Assembly (NCBI GenBank): GCA_029339195.1
Contig: JAPTJF010000631.1
Span: 1-26,827, forward strand
Direction of reading: 5' to 3'
Length of the DNA: 26,827 nucleotides
From: Micractinium sp. NFX-FRZ
Taxonomy: Eukaryota > Chlorophyta > Trebouxiophyceae > Chlorellales > Chlorellaceae
A model generated the notes under the pieces. It was not told the DNA's origin, searched no databases, and saw nothing but the letters and a program-made list of their open reading frames with translations. This document shows, in pieces, positions 8,916-19,400 of the stretch; the first letter of the stretch is position 1; each line of letters starts with the position of its first letter. The position numbers and the translations under genes are program-made.

Positions 8916-11900
8916 ATGTTCAGCCGGCTGCATGTTCACCGCTCTCCTGCTGTGCCAGCGCTGCAACTGCGCACCGCCACTTGGCCTCCCGCCCGCCTGC
9001 CGCACCGGCGGCGCTTCTCACCGTGCCTCCCCTGCGCATGCGTGCACCCAACACTGCAGCCCGCCGCCGCCTCCGCACAGGCAGCGTCTGATGCGCAGCT
9101 GATTCGCGACCTGGCGCCCGGCGGCGAGGAGCAGCAGCAGGCCGTCAAGCCCAAGCTCATGTCAGGGGCCTGGCAGCAAGTGGTGGACTGGAAGAAGGCA
9201 AACGTGACGATTGAGACGACGGTCAAGTCGGCCAACCGCTCAGGTGGGTGGGTGGCAGCTGTGGGCGAAGCAGGCGGGGGGCGTCTGCACAGCGCAGACG
9301 TATCAAGGTGTGGGGGGAGCGCGCGTGTATGGCGCAGGCGGGACGGGCACACATCCCACCCCATGCTTCCATCGCCGACCCAGGTTTGCCGTGCAGCCGA
9401 CCTCCACTCACGCGGGCCTAGATGCGCGGGTTGGCGTGCTCATCGGGGTCCCTCCTGTGACCCGCCCTCCCGCCCACCACTCGCCCCACACTCTACCTCG
9501 CTTCCCCGCCCCCCGCCCGCCATGTGTCTGCAGGCCTGAACATGCAGATTGGCAAGCTCTCCGGCTTCCTGCCCTACAAGCTGCTGGACCCGTCCCGCGT
9601 GGTGCGGCGCGCCGAGGACGGCAGCCTGGTGCCGCCGCCGGTCAAGGGGCACCAGGAGCTGGTGGGGCAGACGGTCAAGGTGAAGATCACGCAGGTAAGG
9701 AGGGGCAGGGGCGGGGAGCAGGTTTGGTGGGGGCCAAGCCTTTGGTCAAGGCACGTACAGTACACGTGGGACGGGTACAATGCGGTGGTTGGGCGGGGGC
9801 TGTGTGGTGCTTGCGGCGGAAGTGAGGAGCACGCCGGCACTACCTGTGCGGAGGGGTTGATGTGCCTCAGGTTGAGGGCAGGGGTTGGCGTTGGGCACCA
9901 GGGGCGGGTGGGGCGGACGGTTGAGGTGGAGCTCACCACAGGTGAGCAGAGCAGGGGCGGGAGGGACATAGGGGGATTGTCACCTGCCTCCCTTGCAGCC
10001 TCCACCTAACCGTCCTGCGTCTCAGCCCCGCACCCCTCTTTTTCAACAGACTGCCGCCCGTCGGCAATGGCTGGTTGTGAGCGACAAGGCGGTGCTGCTG
10101 CAGCGGCTGCCCCACTCTCGTTGCTCTCGCCTCCTGCCCCTCCTGTTGCCTCACTGCCTGGCTCGCCCTGCTTCCTTGCAGGTCATTGTGCCCGAGAAGC
10201 GGCTGATTGTGAGCGAGAAGGCGGTGCTGCTGGAGCAGCTGGCGGGGCTGGTGTCGGTGGGCGACGTCATCGAGGGCACCGTGGGGGGCATCATGGACTG
10301 GGGCGCATTCATCGAGTGCCAAACAGGTGCGCAGGCAGCAGGGAGAGTGTGTCGCCTTCCCACTGGTCGAGTGGTGTGCGTGTTGTGTGGAGGGGGCACC
10401 GTGGGGGCATTTACGGACTGCAGAGCAGCGCACTTTGCACATTTGAGACCGCAACCCCAGGGGCGGTGCGGCGTGAGTGTCGTGCCCCTGCCCTCATCAC
10501 ATCACCACCCCGCAGCGCGCATGCCAGCCCTGCCCGCACGCCGCGGCCTTGCTGCCGCTGCTCGCCACCTGTGTTCAACTGCCATCCTTCCTCCTTGTCC
10601 TGCAGTGCGCGGCGAGCCCTGCCCGCGCGCCGAGGCGGTGCTGCCCCTGCGTGAGATCTCCTACGCCTGGGTGGCCAATGCCCAGGAGGTGCTGACACCC
10701 GGGCAAGCGGTGCGCGTGACGGTGCTCTTCCACCAGACGGAGCCCAGCCCCAAGGTGAGCCAGTGCCCACACATTCTATGACAATGATGCCAATTTCTTC
10801 AGGAACAGCAGTTTTTCTCTATAAAGAGAGCACTGCCTGCGCATGGAGCGGGTGGGTAGGATAGCGTGACGGTGCCCTTCTACCAGACAGGAGGCCTGAC
10901 CCAAGAGGTTGGACCATGCTTGAAGAAGAGTCCTGGTTGGGGGGGCAGCAGGGGAGAGAGCTGAGGAAGGAGGGGAGGGGGAGCGTGTGGGGCCGGAACT
11001 GTATCCACCCCTTGTCCATCCCCCGTGCAAGGCTGCCAGTGACACTTGCAGCTGGTTGTCAGCGCCTCCGGCAGGCCCCTCCGTTTAGCCCAACCACCGC
11101 CTCCTCTGCTTGCTCACCACCCGCCTCCCCTCTTCTTGGGCTCTGCCCCATCTAGCTTGCCTGAGCGGCTTGAGCTCGGGACCCCCCCGCCTCCCGTTGC
11201 CTACCCTCCCTGCTCACCTTTGTGCCCTCCCACCCCCCCCCGCAGGTGGTGGTGAGCCTGAAGCGGCTGGAGGACGACCCGCTGAAGGAGACGCTGGACA
11301 AGGTGCTGCCGCTGAACAACGTGAGTGGGGCCGACCTGCCTGCTGCGCTTGCTTGTGTGGCGTGCGCTGCCCTGCGTGTGCTGTGTCCTTGACGCGCCGT
11401 GGCAGGGCTGGCCATGGTGCTGCCACTGGACGAGGTGATATGGGGGGCCTCTGCTTTCGGTGTTCTGATCTGGTCGGGCTGCCGCCGAGCCTGCCCCTGA
11501 AAGAGATGCGTTGCCAGACATGCCGTGCTGCGGGGCTGTGCCCCTGTGCCTCTTATCCTGGAGGCCCTCCTCCCCCCCAGCCCCCTTTCTTCAAACCTTT
11601 GACACCTGCCCTTTCTTCACATATCTCGTCTCTCTCAACCTTGTTTACCCAAAACCCTCCGTCTGCTGCTGTGCTTCTGCAGGGCTCCTCAGACATGCCG
11701 ATGGATGCGGTGCCGGCCTCTGTGCCCCAGGGCATCGAGGAGATTTTGGAGGCCCTCTCCTCCCAGCCCCGCGTCTCTTCCGTCACGCTGGGGCGCACCG
11801 TGGAGGAGAAGCGCACCGTCAGCCAGGTGGGTGGCCGGGCGGCAGGCGATACCTGTTGGTTGCCTTCTTAATCGTTGGTTTGGCCAACGCTGCGGGGTTG

Positions 11901-12468
11901 GTGGGCGCTCGTGCGCATGGTGGGCAGGCGCACCGCGGAGGGAGAAGCGTGCCGTCAGCCAGCAAGGTGGGGCCTGAGTAGGGGTGCTTTGGATGGTTGG
12001 TTGGTTGAGCTCACGCACTCCGCTGCACTGCACATCACCAGCCGTGTGCTTGTGCCTCGACTCGCAACTTGAGCCGGCGCTCGCCCAACAGACTGGAGCT
12101 GTGGATCAGAAGTGAGGATGCAAGCAAGGGGTTCACACCTTCTCACACCTGTAATAGTGTCAGTCCTGAATTAAACAATGTATGTTTTCTTCCCGATAGG
12201 ACCTCGAGCTGTGCATCACCAAGAGGAGACGAACAAGGGGTACACCTGTTCATACTTACTTCTTTTCATTCTTTTGGGGGTATTGTTCCTGTTTCAACCC
12301 ATGCTCCCGCAGGACCTGGAGCTGTGGATCACCAAGGAGGAGACGAATGAGGGGTACAACCTGGCGGTGCGGGCGGGGCGGCTGGTGCAGGAGGTCAAGG
12401 TGGCCACAGACATGAGCGCCGACGAGATGCGCACCACCGTGCAGCGCGTGCTGCGCTCCATCAACTGA
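8916..12468 (+). CDS. RLSB: Plastid S1-domain RNA-binding protein (RLSB/PDE338 type)
   Basis: Seven exons join in phase: 8916-9243, 9534-9694, 10182-10326, 10606-10754, 11246-11320, 11683-11826 and 12313-12468. They give 1158 nt, or 385 aa. Residues 1 to about 55 are Arg/Pro/Ala-rich with few acidic residues, as in a chloroplast transit peptide. A first, degenerate S1-like unit covers about 93-175 (ANVTIETTVKSANRSG, GFLPYKLLDPS, EKRLIVSEKAVLLEQL). A second S1 domain covers about 186-270 (GDVIEGTVGGIMDWGAFIE, AVLPLREIS, VVVSLKRLEDDPLKETLD). The C-terminal module (LELWITKEE, VRAGRLVQEVKV, VQRVLRSIN) resembles, from memory, the tail of plant RLSB/PDE338, which binds rbcL mRNA in plastids. Family membership is firm; exact orthology and RNA target are inferred. 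The ATG at 8916 has a poor start context, so an upstream first exon remains possible. Almost every intron carries exon-edge echoes. Confidence 0.85.
9893..10111 (+). repeat. Echoes of exon-2 end and exon-3 start inside S1-gene intron 2
   Basis: At 9893-9946 a block would read GHQGRVGRTVEVELTTG before a GTGAGC. It matches the exon-2 end GHQELVGQTVKVKITQ before GTAAGG, which starts at 9648. At about 10049-10111 an AACAG acceptor is followed by frames for WLVVSDKAVLLQRL, matching the exon-3 start RLIVSEKAVLLEQL. The exon-3 match begins at 10201 and its echo at 10069, 132 bp apart. The order is exon 2, echo 2, echo 3, exon 3, so the two edges were copied separately. Confidence 0.85.
10389..10566 (+). 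repeat. Echoes of exon-3 end and exon-4 start inside S1-gene intron 3
   Basis: The phrase GGGCACCGTGGGGG near the exon-3 end (10274) is copied at 10394, followed by a diverged match to the rest of the edge. GCCCTGCCCG at the exon-4 start (10616) is copied at 10527, 89 bp upstream, together with the following CGC-GCC-rich codons. Both copies are shorter and more diverged than those in intron 2. Confidence 0.7.
10857..10915 (+). repeat. Echo of exon-4 end inside S1-gene intron 4
   Basis: The block GCGTGACGGTGC(T/C)CTTC(C/T)ACCAGAC(G/A)G occurs at the exon-4 end (10714) and again at 10864, 150 bp on. The copy would read VTVPFYQTGGL, against VTVLFHQTEPS in the exon. Confidence 0.85.
11412..11440 (+). 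repeat. Echo of exon-5 end inside S1-gene intron 5
   Basis: GGTGCTGCC(G/A)CTG(A/G)AC at the exon-5 end (11302) recurs at 11416, 114 bp on, followed by GAGGTGATAT as a possible decoy donor. The match is short but correctly oriented and placed. Confidence 0.6.
11895..12255 (+). repeat. Echoes of exon-6 end (one) and exon-7 start (two) in S1-gene intron 6
   Basis: The exon-6 end (GGCGCACCG at 11792, through CCGTCAGCCAG) recurs from 11927 to about 11965, 135 bp on. The exon-7 start (LELWITKEETNEG, 12313) has two upstream copies. One is at about 12091, after an AACAG acceptor, reading LELWIRSEDASKG. The other is at about 12200, after a GATAG acceptor, reading DLELCITK. The steps are close to 110 and 112 bp. 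This intron also contains a plus-strand TGTAA at 12150-12154. Confidence 0.88.
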
Positions 12469-13414
12469 GATTCAGACTCCTGAGAGGGGTAGCTGAGCCT
12501 GGCGGTGCGGCCGGCGGCCGTGTGGGGCCGCCGCAGGCCAGCACGGGTGCGTTCACCCAACCGATGCGCCTTTGCCAGCTGATGCGCTAGCAGGTGTTGC
12601 CTGTGATTTGATCCACCCTGGCTTGTTCAGGGCAGCCTCTGTGCTCCCCATTAGCGAGGTTCTTTCCAGTGTGCTATGCCGGTCGGTGACCTCCGCATTC
12701 CTTTCTCCTCTGCGCGTTTTTTCCTCTGTCCCCTGCCCTACTCCCCTTCCCCTGCTTCTCCCCGTCCTGCCTCTCTCTGCCCTCTCCCACCCCGTCTTCT
12801 GTCTGTGCCCCTCCCAACGTGTGTACCATTTTTATGAAACAAAGCAGGCTGCTGACATGCCGAGCTGAGCTCAGAAATCGATCTCGGACCAATCGGTGCG
12901 GGTGCGCAGCACAGCACAGGTACAGTACAATGCAGCGCACACTCCGGCGAGACGGGAAGGCCACTTTGCTGCCAGGGACTTCCCGGCTATGCGGGACCAA
13001 GCTCACAGCAGTGCGAGTAGTGCACGCGGCTGGTTGGGTTACGCAGTTGCACATGTGCATGCCAGAATATAGGAAGGGAATGAAATTGTGTGCGCAGCCG
13101 TCAGGCTGCGGGGCGTGGGGGTGTACATAGGGGTGCAGTGCAGAGCAGGGCAAAAGGCGAGCGGAGCGCAAGCAAGGGAATGTGCGGGAGCAGGGGTGGG
13201 GCGCTGGAGTGTCAAAGCACTGCACGCACAGAAATATGATGGCAAATGATGAGCATGTGACGCACCCAGCAGGTATGCAGGAGCGTGCGCCCAGTAGTGG
13301 GTGCCTACTGCTCTTCTGCGGGCTGCAGCGCCGGCGGCTGCGCCACCTGCCGCTGCTCCTGCGCCGCCTGCACCGCCGCCAATAGGGGAGGTGGTGACTG
13401 CCGCCCGCCTGGGC
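12469..13414. other. Convergent 3' flanks of the S1-domain and kinase/phosphatase genes
   Basis: The two genes end tail-to-tail here. The stretch starts GC-rich and becomes pyrimidine-rich (CCTCT/CCCTTCC runs) at about 12700-12800. I found no TGTAA on either strand, so poly(A) sites cannot be placed. A duplicate of the kinase/phosphatase stop region occupies 13308-13385. No gene is supported. Confidence 0.5.
13308..13385 (-). repeat. Tandem duplicate of the last coding codons and stop of the kinase/phosphatase
   Basis: Plus-strand CTGCTCTTCTGCGGGCTGCA starts at 13421, inside the last exon, and again at 13308, 113 bp away. The copy spans about 75 nt. On the minus strand it reads AAVQAAQEQRQVAQPP…LQPAEEQ and then its own TAG, almost the true C-terminus AAVQAAQEQRQVALQPP…QPAEEQP and stop. 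The copy lies downstream of the real stop, in the 3' UTR, unless an alternative last exon uses it. Confidence 0.9.
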
Positions 13415-16400
13415 CTACGGCTGCTCTTCTGCGGGCTGCATTAGCGGCGGCTGCAGCGCCACCTGCCGCTGCTCCTGCGCCGCCTGCACTGCCGCCATCA
13501 GAGAGGTTGCATCCGCCGACTCCTGGGTTTGGATCTTCACCTCCTCCTCCCTCACCAGCTCGGCAGCCGCCAGCTCAGCCATGCTCAGGCTGCGCTTGAA
13601 CATGGGGCGCCCCTCCAGCCCGGCGCTGCCGCTGCCGGCGCTGAGGTCAAAGTGCACGGCATGCTTGTCGGGGCTGCTGCTCAGCGAGGAGGCCTCCGAC
13701 TCCACGCCTGCAGGGAGGGAGGGGTGCATGGAAAGGTTGGGTGCAGAGGGTAAGACAGGCAGCGAGTGATGTGGTGGTGGTGGTGTGTGCGTGTGTGTGT
13801 GTGCGTGCGTCAGACAGCGAGCTGCTCCTCCCAGAGCTAGGCCCACCTGCTTGCAGTGCCGCCGCTGCTGGTGCAGCATGCCCAACCGCTGTGCCCGCAC
13901 ACCTGATGAACAACACTCTTGCCCTCCAATGAGAAGCACTGGCAAGCAGCAGCACTCGAAAACACACTTGCCTGCACTGCCGCAGCTGCTGCCGGTGCGT
14001 TCATACCCCCCATGCCCACACCAATCCCCTGTCCAAGCCACACACCACCACTCCGCACCTGCTTGCATCGCCGCCGCTGCGGCAGCCGCGTCGGAGATGG
14101 CCTTGTCGACGTCCACGATGAAGCGCGTCTCCGCCATGGTGCCGTCGGCGCGCGGCGTCAGCTCCATCACCGTGTGCAGCGGGATGTCGATGCTGGGCAC
14201 GCTCTGCACACACGGGAGGGTTTGCTTACAAAGCAGCATACAACTTAAGTACAATGTCGTTGAGAGAGCAACCAGTGGCTAGTAAGCAATGTACAGCACA
14301 GTGTTGTTGACAGAGCACCAGTGGTGTGCAGCTGGGCGCGCTCTGCACGCACGGGAGGGTGGCGTGTCCTGATGTGATATATTGATATACGTTGAGTGCA
14401 GTGTTGTTGAGAGGCACCAGTGGTGTGCGACTGGGCAGGCTGGGCAGGCAAACACTCCCTAACCTCCCAGACCAACCACGCCCGCACAGGCTAGCCGGCT
14501 CAACGCCTGCGAGCCCCTCTGCCTGTGGCTTACCTCCAGGGGCCGATTCATGAAGTAGCCGTAGAGCGCGCGCAGCACGGCCTGGTGCGACACGATGCAC
14601 ACGCACTCCTTCTCGCGCTCCGCCTCTGCAGGGCGGTGGGAAGTTCGAAGAGAGCGGCGGTGTGGGGCGGGGGTTTGAGCGAGAAGACAGGAGGTGCTAA
14701 CAGCTGAACTTTGCACAGGGGCAGCACCGGCAGTGCTTGCACGCACGCAAGGCGGGCGGCGTGTGTGTGCTGCGCCAGCTCCCGCCTTGCCCCTACCTGC
14801 CTCTTGCTGCGCTGCAGCCCCAGTGTTGTTGCTTGCTTGGCTGGATCACCACTCTCCCACCCACTCACCCGTGATCACCGGTTCCAGCCGCTGAATCACA
14901 TCCATGTAAGACTCGCCGCTGGGGTACCTGTTGAGGGCAAGTACAGGGGCAGGCAGCAATGAGCGGGCGGGCATAGCCGCAATCATTTTGGATGTGGGAG
15001 GAGCTGATGGTGCACAGGGGGGAAGTGGGCCTGCCCGGCCTGCTGCCGCAGCCCTGCCGCCTGTGTCCCAACGCGCCACTCGCAGCTTGTTCGTGCGCCA
15101 CCCCACACCACGAGTTCCTCACCAGCACAGGCACCTCCAATCCCTGCCCATGCCTCGTCTGCTCTGCCCGGCCACGCCTGTACCGCAGCCAGCACCGCCA
15201 GGCCCCCGCACCTGTACCGCAGCTTGTCCTTGCGCCGCTCCGCAAACTCGCCAGGCATCTTCTCTGCCACCTCCTCATACGTCATGCCGTCGCACGTCCC
15301 CGCCTGTGAAAAGGGTGGACAAGAACAAGCGCAGCGTGCTTGGGAACTAGGGCAGCAGCGGTAGCGGGGCCATCTTCTCAGCCACCTCTGGTGCGTCATG
15401 CCGTCGCGCTTGCCCGCCTGCGGGGAGTGCCAATAACACCAAACACAGGGTGTTTTCCAACTACGGCAGCAGCAGCGACCGGGCCTCTTCTTAGCCACCT
15501 CCTCGCACCATCGTGCGTCCCCTGCTGTAGGGTGCACGAGACTTTTTGATGGCTGCATCAAAGGAACACGCCCAGGTCATCCCCGCCCATTTCAACATCC
15601 CCAGAGCAGCAGAGAGAAGGAACAGGCACGGCAGCAGGGCTGGGTGCACCCTGCGTCCTGTCGCATGTTGAGCGCGGCCCAACCAGCGTCCCATGGGCCC
15701 CCATACATGCCCCGCCGTGCTCACCATAGCCGCCTCGCCCTCACCTCCAGACCGCCCAGCACAACTTCCCCCGTCCCCTGCTGATCACGCGCCTCCCCAC
15801 GCCCCCACCTGGATTTCGTCCAGCGCCTTCCACTGCACCTTTGGGAAGGGCAGGCCCGAGGCGGTAATGATGGTGCGCTGTAGCGTGGAGGTCCACACTG
15901 CACGGCACGGCGGGGTGGGGCAGATGCAAGGGCTGGCTCTACGGGTGCAAAGCGCAGCACTCGATTCAGGGACGGCGCCGGGGGGCGGTTGGGTGAGGGG
16001 CGGGGCCAAGAGGAGACACACCGCCTTCTGGCCATAGCTGGCAGCTCAATGGAGGGGGAAAATGGCAGCCATGACCCATAGCCAGCGGCAGCACGCCCCG
16101 CGTCACTTCATAGCACCAGTCAGCACCTCCCTCCCATGCTCCAGGGCCCGCACCCCACCCGTCCCCACCTGCCACGGGGTAGGGCGTGCCCACCGCTGTC
16201 TTGGGCACCCGGCTGGCCAGGATGTCGGGCAGCAGCTCGGCATACATCTGGCCTCGGGTGCTGCAGACAAAAAGAATGGTGGGGAACCGAGTGGGACGCT
16301 TGAAGCAGAGCAAAGCACATGGTCAAAAGAGATGTAGGGCAACAGCCAAAGGCAACAGCGCCACGTGGGCTGGCGGGCAGCACGGCGCGAGGTGGCACGT

Positions 16401-19400
16401 AGCAAGCACTGCTCCTCACACAAGCACATTCTCTGGGGGGAAGGGAAAGCCCAGTGCAGCAGAGCATAGCAGACCAGGGCACGGACAGCCGCTGCTTGTT
16501 ACTTGATTGCTGCGGCACCTGCGGTTGCCAGCTGCCCCACACCCCACAGCCACCCCATGCGCACCCAGCACATCACATGCGCAACAGCGTGCCCACCTGA
16601 GCGCCGAGTTGCCGCCGATCTTGCCCAGAGTGTTGAACTGCGACTCCCCGTGCCGCGTGAGCCAGATCTTGCGAGGACGCCCCACGCCCGCACGGCACAC
16701 CTGCAGCAGTGTAAGACGGCCGGGCAGCCGGTGGGTGAGCGACGGAGGCAGTGGTGGGTGAACGCCTGTGGCGGGCTGAGTGCCACGCAGTGCCAGCGCA
16801 GTGCAGGCAGGTGCGCTGCCTGGTGCCGCGGCCAGCCCGGCTAGGGGACCAGCACGGCCCTGCTGCTTGCTTCTCCTCTGCATGACCACCTTGCCGGGCA
16901 CTCTCCTAACTGTCCTCGCACTCCCCTGACAGTCAACTAGTACTGGCTGCCTCTCGACTGCCTGTCTATCTGGCTGGCTGCTCTACTTGCCTGCATGAGA
17001 AAGAAGACCATCTTTCCAGGCAGGTAGCCCGAGATGCGGTTGACATCCATGTAGCCGCGCCCTGCAACAGCACACGGCAGAGGTGCAGACAAGAAGAAGG
17101 TGGCCACAATGCGGTGGAGGAGCAGGGCAGGGTGGGTCAAGATGCGGTTCACGCCCACGTTGCTGCACTTGAAAGAGCTCGCGGCAGAGGAGATATGAAG
17201 AAAGGAAGCGCGGCAGGGAAGCATGCCAGGGGATACAAAGACAGGGCAAAGTGAGGGACTTGCCGGCCCGTGTGCCTACTCAGTCCCACCCATTCCGAAA
17301 TCGCCACGTGTCCGCCTTGCCAACCCACATCTCCCGCTCGCCTCCCCTCGCCCACCTGTCACAGTGACTATGAGCGTGATGTAGTGCAGCTCGGTTCCCA
17401 CCCACCACACGTGCACACAGACACAGGCGGTGTGATGCACCCTCGCACATACACAGACATAAACAGTGCGAGGCACCCTCGCCCACCTGTCACCATGTCA
17501 ATGAGTTTGATGTAGTGCAGCGAGCGGTCCATGATCGTCTCGTACCCGTCCTCATACTTGCGGATGCGCGCCCGGAAGTCCTGCAGGCGCATGCATGCAG
17601 CAAGGGGGGCGGCGGCGCGTAAGTTGGTTGCAGGATGCGCACGCGGAAGCCTTGCAAACGCCGCCGGCAGGCCGCCAGGGTTGAGGCAGCATGGGGACGC
17701 ACGCCAGGCCAAGAAATTTGCGGATCCCGCCATCGCTCCTGGATCCCGCTGTCACTAACGCCATGTGGTGGTGCCCCTCCGTCTCCCCTCACCGACAACG
17801 CCTGCTCTGTGTCCACCCCCTTGTAGTCCGGGCTGTACATCATCTTCAACCGGTAGTTGTTCTCCAGAACCTGGGGGGGCAGGGCGGCATGTAAGATAGA
17901 GAGGCAGGTGGGTGGGGTGAGGGGTGTAAGTGGCCAAGGGGGTGGGCCCAGGGCAGCCATCTTCAGCAGGCAGGCGTTCTCCAGAACCTGTGGGGCCAGG
18001 CAGTACCCCCAGCCACGTTGTCCCATGTGCACGGATTGGGCCCACCTCCATGTCGTTGCAGATGGACTCGATGTACAGGTACTGCCACTTGCCGTGGAAG
18101 CGGGAGCGCAGGTAGTTGCGCCGCTCCTCCGTGGAGTTGGTGGCGTCCAGCACAGCCACCTGGGCGCCATCTGCACAGAGGGTGAACCCAAAGGGTGATC
18201 CGATAATGCAGCGTGGAAAAGTAGTGGTGGGCGTGCTGGGTGGTTGCGGCGCTGCTGTGGAGGTGTTGGGAGCACATCAACTGCCACCTGGTCGGCGTCT
18301 GCTGGGGGGAGGAAGAGGAAGGCGAGGAGTGGCGGATACAGGATGGAGATGGGGGCGGGCTAGGATTGGGAGTCGGAGGCGTCGGGCACAGCCCTGAGCG
18401 CCGTCTGTTGAGGAGGAACGGGCAGACATGTGGCTCAGCAGGGGTGGGGAGGAGGGGTGGGTCAAGAGCTGGTGGCGTCCAGCACGCCCACCAGGCGCTA
18501 TCCGTGCAGGTTGCAATGAGGAGTCCAGAGGAAGGGGTGCAACCGTGTAGGGAGCAACAGCGCTCCTGGGTGGCGTCAGTGCCACAGGACCACGCTGGCG
18601 CTGGTGGTGCACAGGACGATGCTGGCGCGGGCACCTCACCCCAACCCTGTGGGCACGCAGCCAGGCCTCCAAGCCATCCCCCAAGCACAAGCGCTGTGAG
18701 CCAAAGGGGCCTGCCCTCTCCAAGCTACGCCGCACCCACCCGTCTCTAGCCAGGCCTCCATGTCTTCCAAAGCTGCCATGAGCGCCGCGTGCCTCGCCTG
18801 CTGCCCCACAGGGTTGCGAGCATCAAAGAACTCGGCATCCTGCATAGCACAGCGCAGCACAGCACAGCACAAGCACAGGCACAGCATGTCTGTGAACGAG
18901 TGTACTGCTTCCAGATGGGTGCGAGCATCGCAACACACAGCGTCCTGGAAAGTGGGGGAGGCACAATTCAGCAAGGTACACCATACGCATGTGGGTGAGG
19001 GGCTTTGGCATGGGGCTCTGCCCCACAGGGCTGCGCGGTGGGGAAGCCCACTGCAGCAGGCAGGCACTGCTGCAAACAACGCTCCTCTGCCTGGCATGGC
19101 TGGCCCACAGCTGCTCGCTCATCCACCCACCTGCAGCTGCGGGCCCTTCACACTCCGCCGGTACTGCCCCACATTGAAGTGCTTGGTGGGGTGCCCCAGC
19201 CTGTAAGGCAGCAAATGAGAGGGGGATCGCCAGCACAGCGCTGTCAGCAACCAGAGGCGCGCCGCCATGTGGCAAGCTGGCTGTGCGCTTTGCTTGGGTG
19301 CACATCAGAGCCCGAAAGCCCAGCACCAGTGAAGCGCTTCTGGGACCGCCCGCCCCGTCCTGCACTCCGCAAAAGAGTCAGCTTGCTAGGGCAGGCAGTC

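Noticed and set aside
8218..9102. Long plus-strand open frames upstream of the S1-domain gene
   Set aside because: They are Cys/His/Pro/Ala-rich, typical of GC-rich non-coding DNA, and end out of frame with the S1 exons. Part could still be 5' UTR.
9893..9946. The GHQGRVGRTVEVELTT block as a real S1-gene exon
   Set aside because: It duplicates the end of exon 2 and has no suitable acceptor of its own. Exon 2 joins exon 3 in phase without it.
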